Shown: positions 9,863 to 22,964 of the stretch, piece after piece
How the letters are laid out: the number at the start of each line of letters is the position of its first letter
How positions within the stretch are numbered: position 1 is the stretch's first letter
Origin: Siphonodentalium dalli
Lineage: Eukaryota; Mollusca; Scaphopoda; Gadilida; Siphonodentaliidae
Assembly: GCA_032622095.1 (NCBI GenBank)
Contig: CP136069.1
Coordinates: forward strand, 120,642,126 to 120,706,125
Length of the DNA stretch: 64,000 bases
Reading direction: 5' to 3'
Notes under the pieces: generated by a model
What the model saw: the letters and a program-made list of their open reading frames with translations, nothing else
Database searches by the model: none
What the model was told of the DNA's origin: nothing
Program-made: the position numbers and the translations under genes

Positions 9863-12800
9863 CGCCTTTACATCCGATCACATTGCCATGTACCAATGCT
9901 ACTGGTTCCAGATGGAAATGGACAGTTATGTAGCGCATGAAAAAAGCTATTCATTTATAGCATTATTATTTACTCATTATACCTGATCAGACAGACATAA
10001 TTAGAGGAAAAAACATGAAAATATCATCATGCCAGAAATTATTGAATCCTATTTAAAGCAACATCCAGTGTTAAATCACTGTTAATTTTGATACAGTTTC
10101 CAAGTGATTACTGAAAATCAGTGGAAATTTGGGAAAATGTTCATATAACTTGTTTACAAGTCAATACTGACATGCATCCAATTAGTCTACAAAAACAAAC
10201 TGGACAATTAAATACTGGGTGTAGCTTTATACGAATTCTTATCTCAGACTGAAATTTATGTTTCATTCATTTTTTCATGTGGTTTTTCTCGATGTCGGAA
10301 TGAGTTAGAAGAACCAGAAACGGAAATATGGTAACTGTAATACTGGCCATCAAGCTTAAATGGTGTGACACTACATATACAGATTTGGAAGTAAAAAGGT
10401 GGTGGGTTTCCATGAAATTGGAAAAAATATTTTTTCCTTCAAATAGGGGGGGGGGTGTGGTACGTGGGTACCCAAGAGCCGGAAAATAAAGTTTTTTTCA
10501 GGCTACTTATGTAACTTTTTTTCGACCCCACCCCCACCCGGTTGAAACAGTATTTTCGCTCCATAAAGTTGAGGTCGCTTGAAGTGTGATATTCCGAGGA
10601 TTTCGAGAGTCCTATGGTCCGTTATTCCGAGGTTTCGATACCCAGAGTGTACATTTGTCCGAGGGTTTGATAGTCCGATGGTTCAACAGTCCGAGGATTC
10701 GATATTGATTGTTCGCGTTTTGTGTGAATGAAACATCTAGAAACATTTTCGAGGAAAAGTATTAAAAAAACATCGTATTTCGCAATTTGGACATTGCTGA
10801 ATCCGATTAGAGTGCATGTCAACCCGCTAAAAGAAGTAAATTGGTCCATTTCGTGAAATAAATTTGTGAAAATGTTGTCAAATCATCAGTTTTATAATGC
10901 AATACAAAAACTTGAGGAAATCAACATTGTGTCTCAAAATATGAGACTCAAATGGCTGTAATTTGTGATCACATTTCCCGTAGGTACGGGTACCGGTATC
11001 ATGCGTATACCGACGTTCAAATTTGGAGTCAGTTTCCGAAAAAATAGTAAAATCAAGTGACATACTATGGCATAAACCAATGTAAGGCTGTTTTTCAACA
11101 CTGAAGTATTGTGGGAGGAACGTTCAAATAGTTTTAGCCTACACATTAAAACACCTCAAAACCTTCTAGAATGGACCAAAATGTTTCAAAATGGCATTCT
11201 TGGAAATAAGTGAAGACTAATTAGGATTCAAACGACTATAAGTAGATCTTCAAAAAATTATTTGTTAATGCCTTTATAATTTGTTCAATCTTAAAAGGTA
11301 ATAAGAAAGACAGGGCATGTGAATATTCATTTATTGACTTACATGACCTGAAATATTGGACTTCGTCATCCGAGTTCTGTGTCAGACAAGTCTATGCATA
11401 CAGTGGAATACACATTTTGTTTGAGAATAACTGTTTCTTCTTTATCATAGATGCACAAATTAATCATTTGTTTGTATATAATCTGGTGAGGAAATTATTA
11501 AAACACTGGAAAAGCCCTTCGTTTAGGTTTAGTTTATTTTGTTAAATAATTGACCATAAAATACGGAATTTGGCTCATTCGGAGAAATTGAGGCTCCGAA
11601 ATCAGATAAACTCTAGTTTTTGAAAGTACAAAACTCGAAAAATACTTAACGAAATTGGCATGGTTGTCAGTTCTGGAATCAGGAAAGTAGACTTATAGAC
11701 ATGGCAAGCGTAGGACGTGTGAGTTTGAATTTTGTATATATTATTATCCCGGTAAATCCATAAATCGATAATTTGACCAAATGTCCCTAAATTTATTTCA
11801 CGAGTTTGATCGGTACTATTTTCACACAAACTGACTACGAAAATGTGTTTGGGTTGTAGGAAAAATTTACCACTACTAACAGCTGCTATTCGCATTTCTT
11901 ATCAGTACCGTATATATAGTATATATATAATATAATATATATTATGCGAAAGGTACCCATATCCCGTAACTTCGATCACATAACACATACTAACTTATAA
12001 TTATCACTATCAAATTCGTCTCCATGTATTCGTATTTCGTAGAGTAATTTGGCGAAACCTAACTCCCAATTAATACTAACAATCATAGGCCTATATATAC
12101 AATTCTGACGCTAGCATACGAATCAAACATATAAGTTGATGAATTTTCTTCAACTCAAGTCAGGGGGGGGGGGGGGCGTAAAAAAGTTGCGAGACATGGT
12201 GGTGTTTTTTTTACATTGCCATTTTTTTTACACCCACCCACCCTTTCTTGCATTTTTTTTCATAAAATTTTAGACACCCACCCCAAAACCCGAAAGCTTT
12301 GTTGGTCCCCTCTGTAAAAACGACCAACCGCTCTATATTGGTCCCTTCTTTGAAAGACCAAATTAAATGTTACTTCCGGTTTACAAACATGTGCAAGACA
12401 AATATTTTCTTAGCTGATAATTATGCGATAATCAGCAGTAATCAGCGATAATCTCAACTAAATTGAACTCTAAGCAATCAACAAAGGTAGAATATGATGT
12501 GATTATATTGGTAAATTTATAACCCAGACTAGTCATCTGTGTGAGTAGATGAACAATATGTTGAATCAGGGCCCTGGAATGACAACAAAAAATAACTAGG
12601 GCCAGTGTTAGGGCCTATAATTGAATAATAAATTACACAAAATTAAATTTATCTTTTTTTTTTCAGACATCAACCAGCATCAACTAGTAGGCCTAGAGCC
12701 TATAGTAATACAAAAAAGGAAAATGTGCATATGAACCAGTGTACGAATTAGCTTTTATGTATGCCTGCATGACCACCGACCCGACCTCGCATTACGACTT

Positions 12801-13330
12801 AGGACTATCACTAAAATAATGTTTAACCTTTTGAGTTTGAACGCGGATGGTCAATTTAGTGCCAAATCCATATACACGGATGTGCACTTTAGTGACATGA
12901 AACCGTGGAGACGAGGTCACAGTAAGCGTAACGTCATTGTGTTGGTGTAGGGAAGATAAATCCAATTTGGTCTTCTGTTTACAGTATACCGGCTGTACTC
13001 TTGATTTACTATGTTATGTCTACCTGTGTCTACTATATATTATTAACTATACATTATTCTGACAAATTATGAGAATAATAAATTTTAGTATACAAACACT
13101 GATACATATACGTATTTCATACATTACACTCAACTATCTGTATGAGTAAAGAGACTGTCATGAAGTATAAGAATTATTGTAATATTCTGTCATGAGTTGT
13201 TAGCTGATATTGTCAGACTGCATTAAGTTCACCCTACCCTAGAGCTATCTGAAGTATTTTTTTTTATTGAACTACACCGTGAACTAGACAATTTTCAATC
13301 TAAAAACTGCCAAGCAAGCTGAAACAGACA
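9863..13330. other. Gene-poor sequence
   Basis: No gene supportable. A degenerate minisatellite of the form TCCGAGG(N)TTCGATAG lies at about 10590-10705 and resembles a decayed foldback arm. G tracts lie at 10446-10455 and 12163-12176. An AT-rich palindromic stretch is at 11904-11945. Short frames of 60-97 codons show no motif. Confidence 0.5.
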
Positions 13331-13779
13331 CAATTGATGCGCGCAAAAAAAATCATTGAAAATTTTGGGACCCACCCCCACAATATTCACTATTTTTCCA
13401 TTTTATATCAACTTATGGTGGTAATTATAACAATATTGAATGTATTAGTGCTTCTCATATTGCAACAAGCCACAACATATAAACAAATGTTTAAAACAGT
13501 TGAAAATATGTCAATGAAAAAAAATGCAAAAAATGTGGTCAAAAACTGTTTCCGGCCTCACCTAACGTCTCGTAAAATAAATTCGGCCCCGCCCCCTGCT
13601 CAAGTAACTTAAAATTTCACCTTCTCGTCGTCTCATTGAAAAGGTATATTAGTGGAGCCCACAATAACAGAAGAATCTTTCACTTCCGGATTAAGGCACC
13701 AAACTTCTAACATATATTGTCCACAATATCCCTGATCATATTACAACTGGTTCCAGTTAAGTGGAACCCGTTAAATTCA

Positions 13780-14620
13780 AGATGGCGCCCAACATGGCCG
13801 CCGTTTTTTAGACAGGTCACTAAGTCAGTTTGATGCAACTTATAGTGAGACAATCTTGTCATATGTACACAAATGTATACAGTTTTGTAAAGATAAGATA
13901 AAAAGCCACCATTATAGGGTCAAATTGCAACTCACCGTCCAAGATGGCCGCCAAAATGGTAGCGGGAAGTGGAAAATTTGAATTTATTCTCTAATATCTT
14001 TATGCTGTTTGGTACTGGTTGAGAATTGTGCATTTATTTTGCATTGTTCATGTTAACTGACCATTGGAGTGGAGCAATGAAATGTGTCATTCATGGAGTC
14101 AGAAACCCTTCTGATCCTTAAAATTTTTTGCCAAAAATCACCATTGTGATTTCTAGTCATATTTCATCAAGAATGGGCAGAACTTTGCAATTTTAGTGAG
14201 GCATTCCATTTATTATGCATATTGCAACTGATTAGTACCAAAATTGTCACTTTGGCTCAAAATGGCTGCAAAAATGGCAGCCGAAAGTAGAAAATTTGAT
14301 TGTTTTGGTCTAATTTCTTTAAGATCAGTTTATGCTGTTTGGTACTGTTTGAGAATTGTGACTTCATTTTGTATTGTTCATGTTAACTGACCATTGGATC
14401 AATGACATATGTCATTCATGGAGTCAGACACCCTTCTGCTCCTTCAAAATTTTCATTTTACTGAAAGCGGTATAAAATGTTTAGTCATATTTTATCAAGG
14501 AATGGGCAGAACTGTGCAATTTTAGTGAAGCATTCCATTCCTTATGGATGTGCCAACACATTAGTACCAAAATTGTCACTTTTATTTAACAATGGCGGCC
14601 AAAATGTGGAAAATGGCAAT
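13780..14620. repeat. ~325-bp tandem repeat, about 2.5 units
   Basis: AATGGC(C/T)GC(C/A)AAAATGG words recur at about 13941, 14263 and 14594. Each is followed by shared text with 'ATGCTGTTTGGTACTG', 'GTTAACTGACCATTGGA', 'TCATTCATGGAGTCAGA' and 'GAATGGGCAGAACT'. Units are roughly 80-85% alike by eye. Non-coding. Confidence 0.8.
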
Positions 14621-14744
14621 ATTCCCCCGTGCTGTATGCATACAAGTTGTGGTTGATTACCAAAATTGACTAATCTGTCTGATACACCTAACAAGTTGAT
14701 TTTTCAAATATATCCAAAGCATTATTGTCCTCCGACAAAATAAT

Positions 14745-15305
14745 TTTCCGTCCGTTTGTCCGTCCGTCACACTTTTGGGTACCTCCATAGTGTAATCATC
14801 TCCTCCTACAAATTTCATCCCAGATATTTGAAACTTCAGAATATTGTTGGGAATGTTGCCCATATATTGCCATGTATATAGATGACGGAAAAAATATTTT
14901 TTGACGGAGTTATTAACCCTTTTCGACTGAGAACATTTCAACATTTGTTATAATTTTAAGTACGAGGATACCTCCATGGTGTAATTAACTCCTACAGTTT
15001 TCATCCTAGAGAATTGAAACTTCAGAATATTGTCCCCATATATTGAAGATGTGCAACATATATATAGATGACGGAAATATTATTTCTTGACAAGGTTATT
15101 AACCCTTTTCGACTTGGAAAATTTCAACATTTTTTATAATTTTCTGTATGAGGGTACCTTCATGTTGTAATCAACTTCTCCTACAGTTTTGATCGCAGAT
15201 ATTTGAAACTTCAGAGTATTATTACACACATATTGGAGATGTGCAACATGTATATAGATGACAGAGTTATTAAACATTTTCTACTTGGAAAATTTCAACA
15301 TTTAA
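14745..15305. repeat. ~190-bp tandem repeat, three units
   Basis: Three units contain, in order, 'GGTACCTCCATAGTGTAAT', 'TTGAAACTTCAGA', 'TATATAGATGACGGA', 'TTATTAACCCTTTTCGACT' and 'AATTTCAACATT'. Spacing is about 187 and 195 bp. The third unit lacks part of its centre. The array directly abuts the start of the 819-bp satellite. Confidence 0.85.
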
Positions 15306-18300
15306 ACAAAATTTGCCGCTTAGATATATATAAATATAAATATATATTTATATATCCGGCACCCCAACTGACCACTGTATAGATTTCATATATATTCATA
15401 ATTAACTGAAAAATGGATGCGGGGCTATTGCTAAACTATCTAGATAGTGCATGAGATAGCACAATTACACGCTGATATATTTAGTAGAATGGTGCAACCT
15501 GTTTCCAATTGAAAATGGTGTATAATAAATTATGTTGGTGGCCATGAATGGCAAAAGATTGTCAAATTTGAGGGATATTTGTCTTGTTGAGAAAACGGTA
15601 CCCCAACTGCCGCTTAGATATATATAAATATATATATATCCGGTACCCCAACTGACCACTATATAGATTGCAGTTTTTGCATTTGGGGTACCATATCTGT
15701 ATATATATGAAGGAGTGTGTGCTTTCGTTTTATTCCTGTATTACAAGTTCCTTGGGGTCTAGTAGACATGATACATTCATGTCGGGGTCATCATCCTCAA
15801 AGAATTCCAAAGAGAGGCTCCTTTAGAAATCAGTACCGCAACTGCCAAATATATATATATATATACAGCCGGTACCCCAACTGACCAGTATATAGGTTCA
15901 ATATATATATTCATAATTAACTGAAAAATGGAAGTGGGGCTATTGCGAAAATACCTAGATAGTGGAGATAGCACAATTACAAGCTGATATATTTAGTAGA
16001 ATGGTGCAACCTGTTTCCAATCGGAAATGGTGCATATACATTATGTTGGTGGCCATGAATGGCAAAAAATGGTCAAATTTGACAAAATTAATCACGGTCA
16101 CCATATCGGAGAGCTCAATCACGCGTTATTCAGTAACCACAACAAATAATTGCGTAATTTAACGCTAAATGGTGGAACTTGTTGGCTATATATCTGTTTT
16201 TTCCCAGAATTACTGACAAATTGGACCCAAACTACAACTTAAAACAGTCATTTACGCTATATAACAGCTGGTTGCCATGGATACAGAGACCCACATAGCC
16301 ATCCCAACTCGTAATAGGAACGATCTAGACCAAGAACATGTCCCATGTGCAGAAGGGATGTCATGTTACACCAGCGATATAGATTTACGGGATATTTGTC
16401 TTGTTGAGAAAACGGTACCCCAACTGCCGCCTGGATATATATAAATATATATATATCCGGTACCCCAACTGACCACTATATAGGTGGCAGTTTTGGCTGT
16501 TGGGGTACCATCTCTGTATATATATGAAGGAGTGTGTGCTTTCGTTTTATTCCTGTATTACAAGTTCCTTGGGGTCTAGTAGACATGATAGATTCATGTC
16601 GGGGTCATCATCCTCAAAGAATTCCAAAGAGAGGCTCCTTTAGAAATCAGTACCGCAATTGCCAAATATATATATATATATATACAGCCGGTACCCCAAC
16701 TGACCAGTATATAGGTTCAATATATATATTCATAATTAACTGAAAAATGGAAGTGGGGCTATTGCGAAAATACCTAGATATTGGAGATAGCACAATTACA
16801 AGCTGATATATTTAGTAGAATGGTGCAACCTGTTTCCAATCGGAAATGGTGCATATACATTATGTTGGTGGCCATGAATGGCAAAAAATGGTCAAATTTG
16901 ACAAAATTAATCACAGTCACCATATCGGAGAGCTCAATCACGCGTTATTCAGTAACCACAACAAATAATTGCGTAATTTAACGCTAAATGGCGGAACTTG
17001 TTGGCTATATATGTGTTTTTTTCCAGAATTACTGACAAATTGGACCCAAAATACAACTTAAAACAGTCATTTACGGTATATAACAGCTGGTTGCCATGGA
17101 TACAGAGACCCACATAGCCACCCCAACTCGTAATAGGAACGATCTAGACCAAGGACATGTCCCATGTGCAGAAGGGATGTTATGTTACACCAGCGATATA
17201 GATTTACGGGATATTTGTCTTGTTGAGAAAACGGTACCCCAACTGCCGCCTAGATATATATAAATATATATATATATCCGGTACCCCAACTGACCACTAT
17301 ATAGGTGGCAGTTTTGGCAGTTGGGGTACCATCTCTGTATATATATGAAGGAGTGTGTGCTTTCGTTTTATTCCTGTATTACAAGTTCCTTGGGGTCTAG
17401 TAGACATGATAGATTCATGTCGGGGTCATCATCCTCAAAGAATTCAAAAGAGAGGCTCCTTTAGAAATCAGTACCGCAACTGCCAAATATATATATATAT
17501 ATACAGCCGGTACCCCAACTGACCAGTATATAGGTTCAATATATATATTCATAATTAACTGAAAAATGGAAGTGGGGCTATTGCGAAAATACCTAGATAG
17601 TGGAGATAGCACAATTACAAGCTGATATATTTAGTAGAATGGTGCAACCTGTTTACAATCGGAAATGGTGCATATACATTATGTTGGTGGCCATGAATGG
17701 CAAAAAATGGTAAAATTTGACAAAATTAATCACGGTCACCATATCGGAGAGCTCAATCACGCGTTATTCAGTAACCACAACAAATAATTGCGTAATTTAA
17801 CGCTAAATGGTGGAACTTGTTGGCTATATATCTGTTTTTTCCCAGAATTACTGACAAATTGGACCCAAACTACAACTTAAAACAGTCATTTACGGTATAT
17901 AACAGCTGGTTGCCATGGATACAGAGACACACATAGCCATCCCAACTCGTAATAGGAACGATCTAGACCAAGAACATGTCCCATGTGCAGAAGGGATGTC
18001 ATGTTACACCAGCGATATAGATTTACGGGATATTTGTCTTGTTGAGAAAACGGTACCCCAACTGCCGCCTGGATATATATAAATATATATATATCCGGTA
18101 CCCCAACTGACCACTATATAGGTGGCAGTTTTGGCTGTTGGGGTACCATCTCTGTATATATATGAAGGAGTGTGTGCTTTCGTTTTATTCCTGTATTACA
18201 AGTTCCTTGGGGTCTAGTAGACATGATAGATTCATGTCGGGGTCATCATCCTCAAAGAATTCCAAAGAGAGGCTCCTTTAGAAATCAGTACCGCAATTGC

Positions 18301-20509
18301 CAAATATATATATATATATATACAGCCGGTACCCCAACTGACCAGTATATAGGTTCAATATATATATTCATAATTAACTGAAAAATGGAAGTGGGGCTAT
18401 TGCGAAAATACCTAGATATTGGAGATAGCACAATTACAAGCTGATATATTTAGTAGAATGGTGCAACCTGTTTCCAATCGGAAATGGTGCATATACATTA
18501 TGTTGGTGGCCATGAATGGCAAAAAATGGTCAAATTTGACAAAATTAATCACAGTCACCATATCGGAGAGCTCAATCACGCGTTATTCAGTAACCACAAC
18601 AAATAATTGCGTAATTTAACGGTAAATGGCGGAACTTGTTGGCTATATATGTGTTTTTTTCCAGAATTACTGACAAATTGGACCCAAAATACAACTTAAA
18701 ACAGTCATTTACGGTATATAACAGCTGGTTGCCATGGATACAGAGACCCACATAGCCACCCCAACTCGTAATAGGAACGATCTAGACCAAGGACATGTCC
18801 CATGTGCAGAAGGGATGTTATGTTACACAAGCGATATAGATTTACGGGATATTTGTCTTGTTGAGAAAACGGTACCCCAACTGCCGCCTAGATATATATA
18901 AATATATATATATCCGGTACCCCCAACTGACCACTATATAGGTGGCAGTTTTGGCAGTTGGGGTACCATCTCTGTATATATATGAAGGAGTGTGTGCTTT
19001 CGTTTTATTCCTGTATTACAAGTTCCTTGGGGTCTAGTAGACATGATAGATTCATGTCGGGGTCATCATCCTCAAAGAATTCAAAAGAGAGGCTCCTTTA
19101 TAAATCAGTACCGCAACTGCCAAATATATATATATATATATACAGCCGGTACCCCAACTGACCAGTATATAGGTTCAATATATATATTCATAATTAACTG
19201 AAAAATGGAAGTGGGGCTATTGCGAAAATACCTAGATAGTGGAGATAGCACAATTACAAGCTGATATATTTAGTAGAATGGTGCAACCTGTTTCCAATCG
19301 GAAATGGTGCATATACATTATGTTGGTGGCCATGAATGGCAAAAAATGGTAAAATTTGACAAAATTAATCACGGTCACAATATCGGAGAGCTCAATCACG
19401 CGTTATTCAGTAACCACAACAAATAATTGCGTAATTTAACGCTAAATGGTGGAACTTGTTGGCTATATATCTGTTTTTTCCCAGAATTACTGACAAATTG
19501 GACCCAAACTACAACTTAAAACAGTCATTTACGGTATATAACAGCTGGTTGCCATGGATACAGAGACCCACATAGCCATCCCAACTCGTAATAGGAACGA
19601 TCTAGATCAAGAACATGTCCCATGTGCAGAAGGGATGTCATGTTACACCAGCGATATAGATTTACGGGATATTTGTCTTGTTGAGAAAACGGTACCCCAA
19701 CTGCCGCCTGGATATATATAAATATATATATATCCGGTACCCCAACTGACCACTATATAGGTGGCAGTTTTGGCTGTTGGGGTACCATCTCTGTATATAT
19801 ATGAAGGAGTGTGTGCTTTCGTTTTATTCCTGTATTACAAGTTCCTTGGGGTCTAGTAGACATGATAGATTCATGTCGGGGTCATCATCCTCAAAGAATT
19901 CCAAAGAGAGGCTCCTTTAGAAATCAGTACCGCAATTGCCAAATATATATATATATATATACAGCCGGTACCCCAACTGACCAGTATATAGGTTCAATAT
20001 ATATATTCATAATTAACTGAAAAATGGAAGTGGGGCTATTGCGAAAATACCTAGATATTGGAGATAGCACAATTACAAGCTGATATATTTAGTAGAATGG
20101 TGCAACCTGTTTCCAATCGGAAATGGTGCATATACATTATGTTGGTGGCCATGAATGGCAAAAAATGGTCAAATTTGACAAAATTAATCACAGTCACCAT
20201 ATCGGAGAGCTCAATCACGCGTTATTCAGTAACCACAACAAATAATTGCGTAATTTAACGCTAAATGGCGGAACTTGTTGGCTATATATGTGTTTTTTTC
20301 CAGAATTACTGACAAATTGGACCCAAAATACAACTTAAAACAGTCATTTACGGTATATAACAGCTGGTTGCCATGGATACAGAGACCCACATAGCCACCC
20401 CAACTCGTAATAGGAACGATCTAGACCAAGGACATGTCCCATGTGCAGAAGGGATGTTATGTTACACCAGCGATATAGATTTACGGGATATTTGTCTTGT
20501 TGAGAAAAC

Positions 20510-20605
20510 GGTACCCCAACTGCCGCCTAGATATATATAAATATATATATATCCGGTACCCCAACTGACCACTATATAGGTGGCAGTTTTGGCAGTTGGG
20601 GTACC
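20510..20605. repeat. Inverted GGTACCCCAACTG module (representative monomer)
   Basis: Within each monomer GGTACCCCAACTGCC is followed by a TATATA-rich stretch, then by CCGGTACCCCAACTGACC and finally by the inverse GGCAGTTGGGGTACC, so the first and last words can pair. A second related module (GTACCGCAACTGCC, TA run, CCGGTACCCCAACTGACC) lies ~125 bp after the marker word. This gives about five copies of the same 13-mer, direct and inverted, per monomer. Confidence 0.85.
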
Positions 20606-22261
20606 ATCTCTGTATATATATGAAGGAGTGTGTGCTTTCGTTTTATTCCTGTATTACAAGTTCCTTGGGGTCTAGTAGACATGATAGATTCATGTCGGGG
20701 TCATCATCCTCAAAGAATTCAAAAGAGAGGCTCCTTTAGAAATCAGTACCGCAACTGCCAAATATATATATATATATACAGCCGGTACCCCAACTGACCA
20801 GTATATAGGTTCAATATATATATTCATAATTAACTGAAAAATGGAAGTGGGGCTATTGCGAAAATACCTAGATAGTGGAGATAGCACAATTACAAGCTGA
20901 TATATTTAGTAGAATGGTGCAACCTGTTTCCAATCGGAAATGGTGCATATACATTATGTTGGTGGCCATGAATGGCAAAAAATGGTAAAATTTGACAAAA
21001 TTAATCACGGTCACCATATCGGAGAGCTCAATCACGCGTTATTCAGTAACCACAACAAATAATTGCGTAATTTAACGCTAAATGGTGGAACTTGTTGGCT
21101 ATATATCTGTTTTTTCCCAGAATTACTGACAAATTGGACCCAAACTACAACTTAAAACAGTCATTTACGGTATATAACAGCTGGTTGCCATGGATACAGA
21201 GACCCACATAGCCATCCCAACTCGTAATAGGAACGATCTAGACCAAGAACATGTCCCATGTGCAGAAGGGATGTCATGTTACACCAGCGATATAGATTTA
21301 CGGGATATTTGTCTTGTTGAGAAAACGGTACCCCAACTGCCGCCTGGATATATATAAATATATATATATCCGGTACCCCAACTGACCACTATATAGGTGG
21401 CAGTTTTGGCTGTTGGGGTACCATCTCTGTATATATATGAAGGAGTGTGTGCTTTCGTTTTATTCCTGTATTACAAGCTCCTTGGGGTCTAGTAGACATG
21501 ATAGATTCATGTCGGGGTCATCATCCTCAAAGAATTCCAAAGAGAGGCTCCTTTATAAATCAGTACCGCAATTGCCAAATATATATATATATATATACAG
21601 CCGGTACCCCAACTGACCAGTATATAGGTTCAATATATATATTCATAATTAACTGAAAAATGGAAGTGGGGCTATTGCGAAAATACCTAGATAGTGGAGA
21701 TAGCACAATTACATGCTGATATATTTAGTAGAATGGTGCAACCTGTTTCCAATCGAAAATGGTGCATATATACATTATGTTGGTGGCCATGAATGGCACA
21801 AAATGGTCAAATTTGACAAAATTAATCACGGTCACCATATCGGAGAGCTCAATCACGCGTTATTCAGTAACCACAACAAATAATTGCGTAATTTAACGCT
21901 AAATGGTGGAACTTGTTGGCTATATATGTGTTTTTTTCCAGAATTACTGACAAATTGGACCCAAAATACAACTTAAAACAGTCATTTACGGTATATAACA
22001 GCTGGTTGCCATGGATACAGAGACCCACATAGCCACCCCAACTCGTAATAGGAACGATCTAGACCAAGAACATATCCCATGTGCAGAAGGGATGTTATGT
22101 TACACCAGCTATATAGATTTACGGGATATTTGTCTTGTTGAGAAAACGGTACCCCAACTGCCGCCTGGATATATATAAATATATATATATCCGGTACCCC
22201 AACTGACCACTACATAGGTGGCAGTTTTGGCTGTTGGGGTACCATCTCTGTATATATATGA

Positions 22262-22964
22262 AGGAGTGTGTGCTTTTGTTTTATTCCTGTATTACAAGTT
22301 CCTTGGGGTCTAGTAGACATGATAGATTCATGTCGGGGTCATCATCCTCCAAGAGTTCCAAGGAGAGGCTCCTTTAGAAATCAGTACCGAAACTGCCAAA
22401 TATATATATATATATACAGCCGGTACCCCAACTGACCAGTATATAGGTTCAATATATATATTCATAATTAACTGAAAAATGGAAGTGGCCATGAATGGCA
22501 AAAAATGGTCAAATTTGACAAAATTAATCACGGTCACCATATCGGAGAGCTCAATCACGCGTCATTCAGTAACCACAACAAATAATTGCGTAATTTAACG
22601 CTAAATGTAGGAACTTGTTGGCTATATATGTGTTTTTTTTCAGAATTACTGACAAATTGGACCCAAAATACAACTTAAAACAGTCATTTACGGTATATAA
22701 CAGCTGGTTGCCATGGATACAGAGACCCACATAGCCATCCCAACTCGTAATAGGAACGATCTAGACCAAGAACATGTCCCATGTGCAGAAGGGATGTCAT
22801 GTTACACCAGCGATATAGATTTACGGGATATTTGTCTTGTTGAGAAAACGGTACCCCAACTGCCGCCTGGATATATATAAATATATATATATCCGGTACC
22901 CCCAACTGACCACTATATAGGTGGCAGTTTTGGCTGTTGGGGTACCATCTCTGTATATATATGA
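22262..22964. repeat. Short (~702-bp) deletion monomer
   Basis: Lacks ~117 bp between GAAGTGG and CCATGAATGG. In full monomers GTGG occurs at both borders of the missing piece, which suggests deletion between short direct repeats. An equivalent monomer with the same breakpoint lies at 28698-29399. Confidence 0.9.

Larger units (their letters stand above)
16528..22964. repeat. Higher-order repeat unit, copy 1 (8 monomers, ~6.44 kb)
   Basis: Monomer variants recur in the same order 6435-6437 bp downstream: the CTCCTTTATAAATC variants at about 19098 and 21550, the AAGCTCC variant at 21475, and the short monomer at 22262. The true start of shared sequence is slightly upstream, near 16.3 kb; the phase given follows the marker word. 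Confidence 0.9.
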
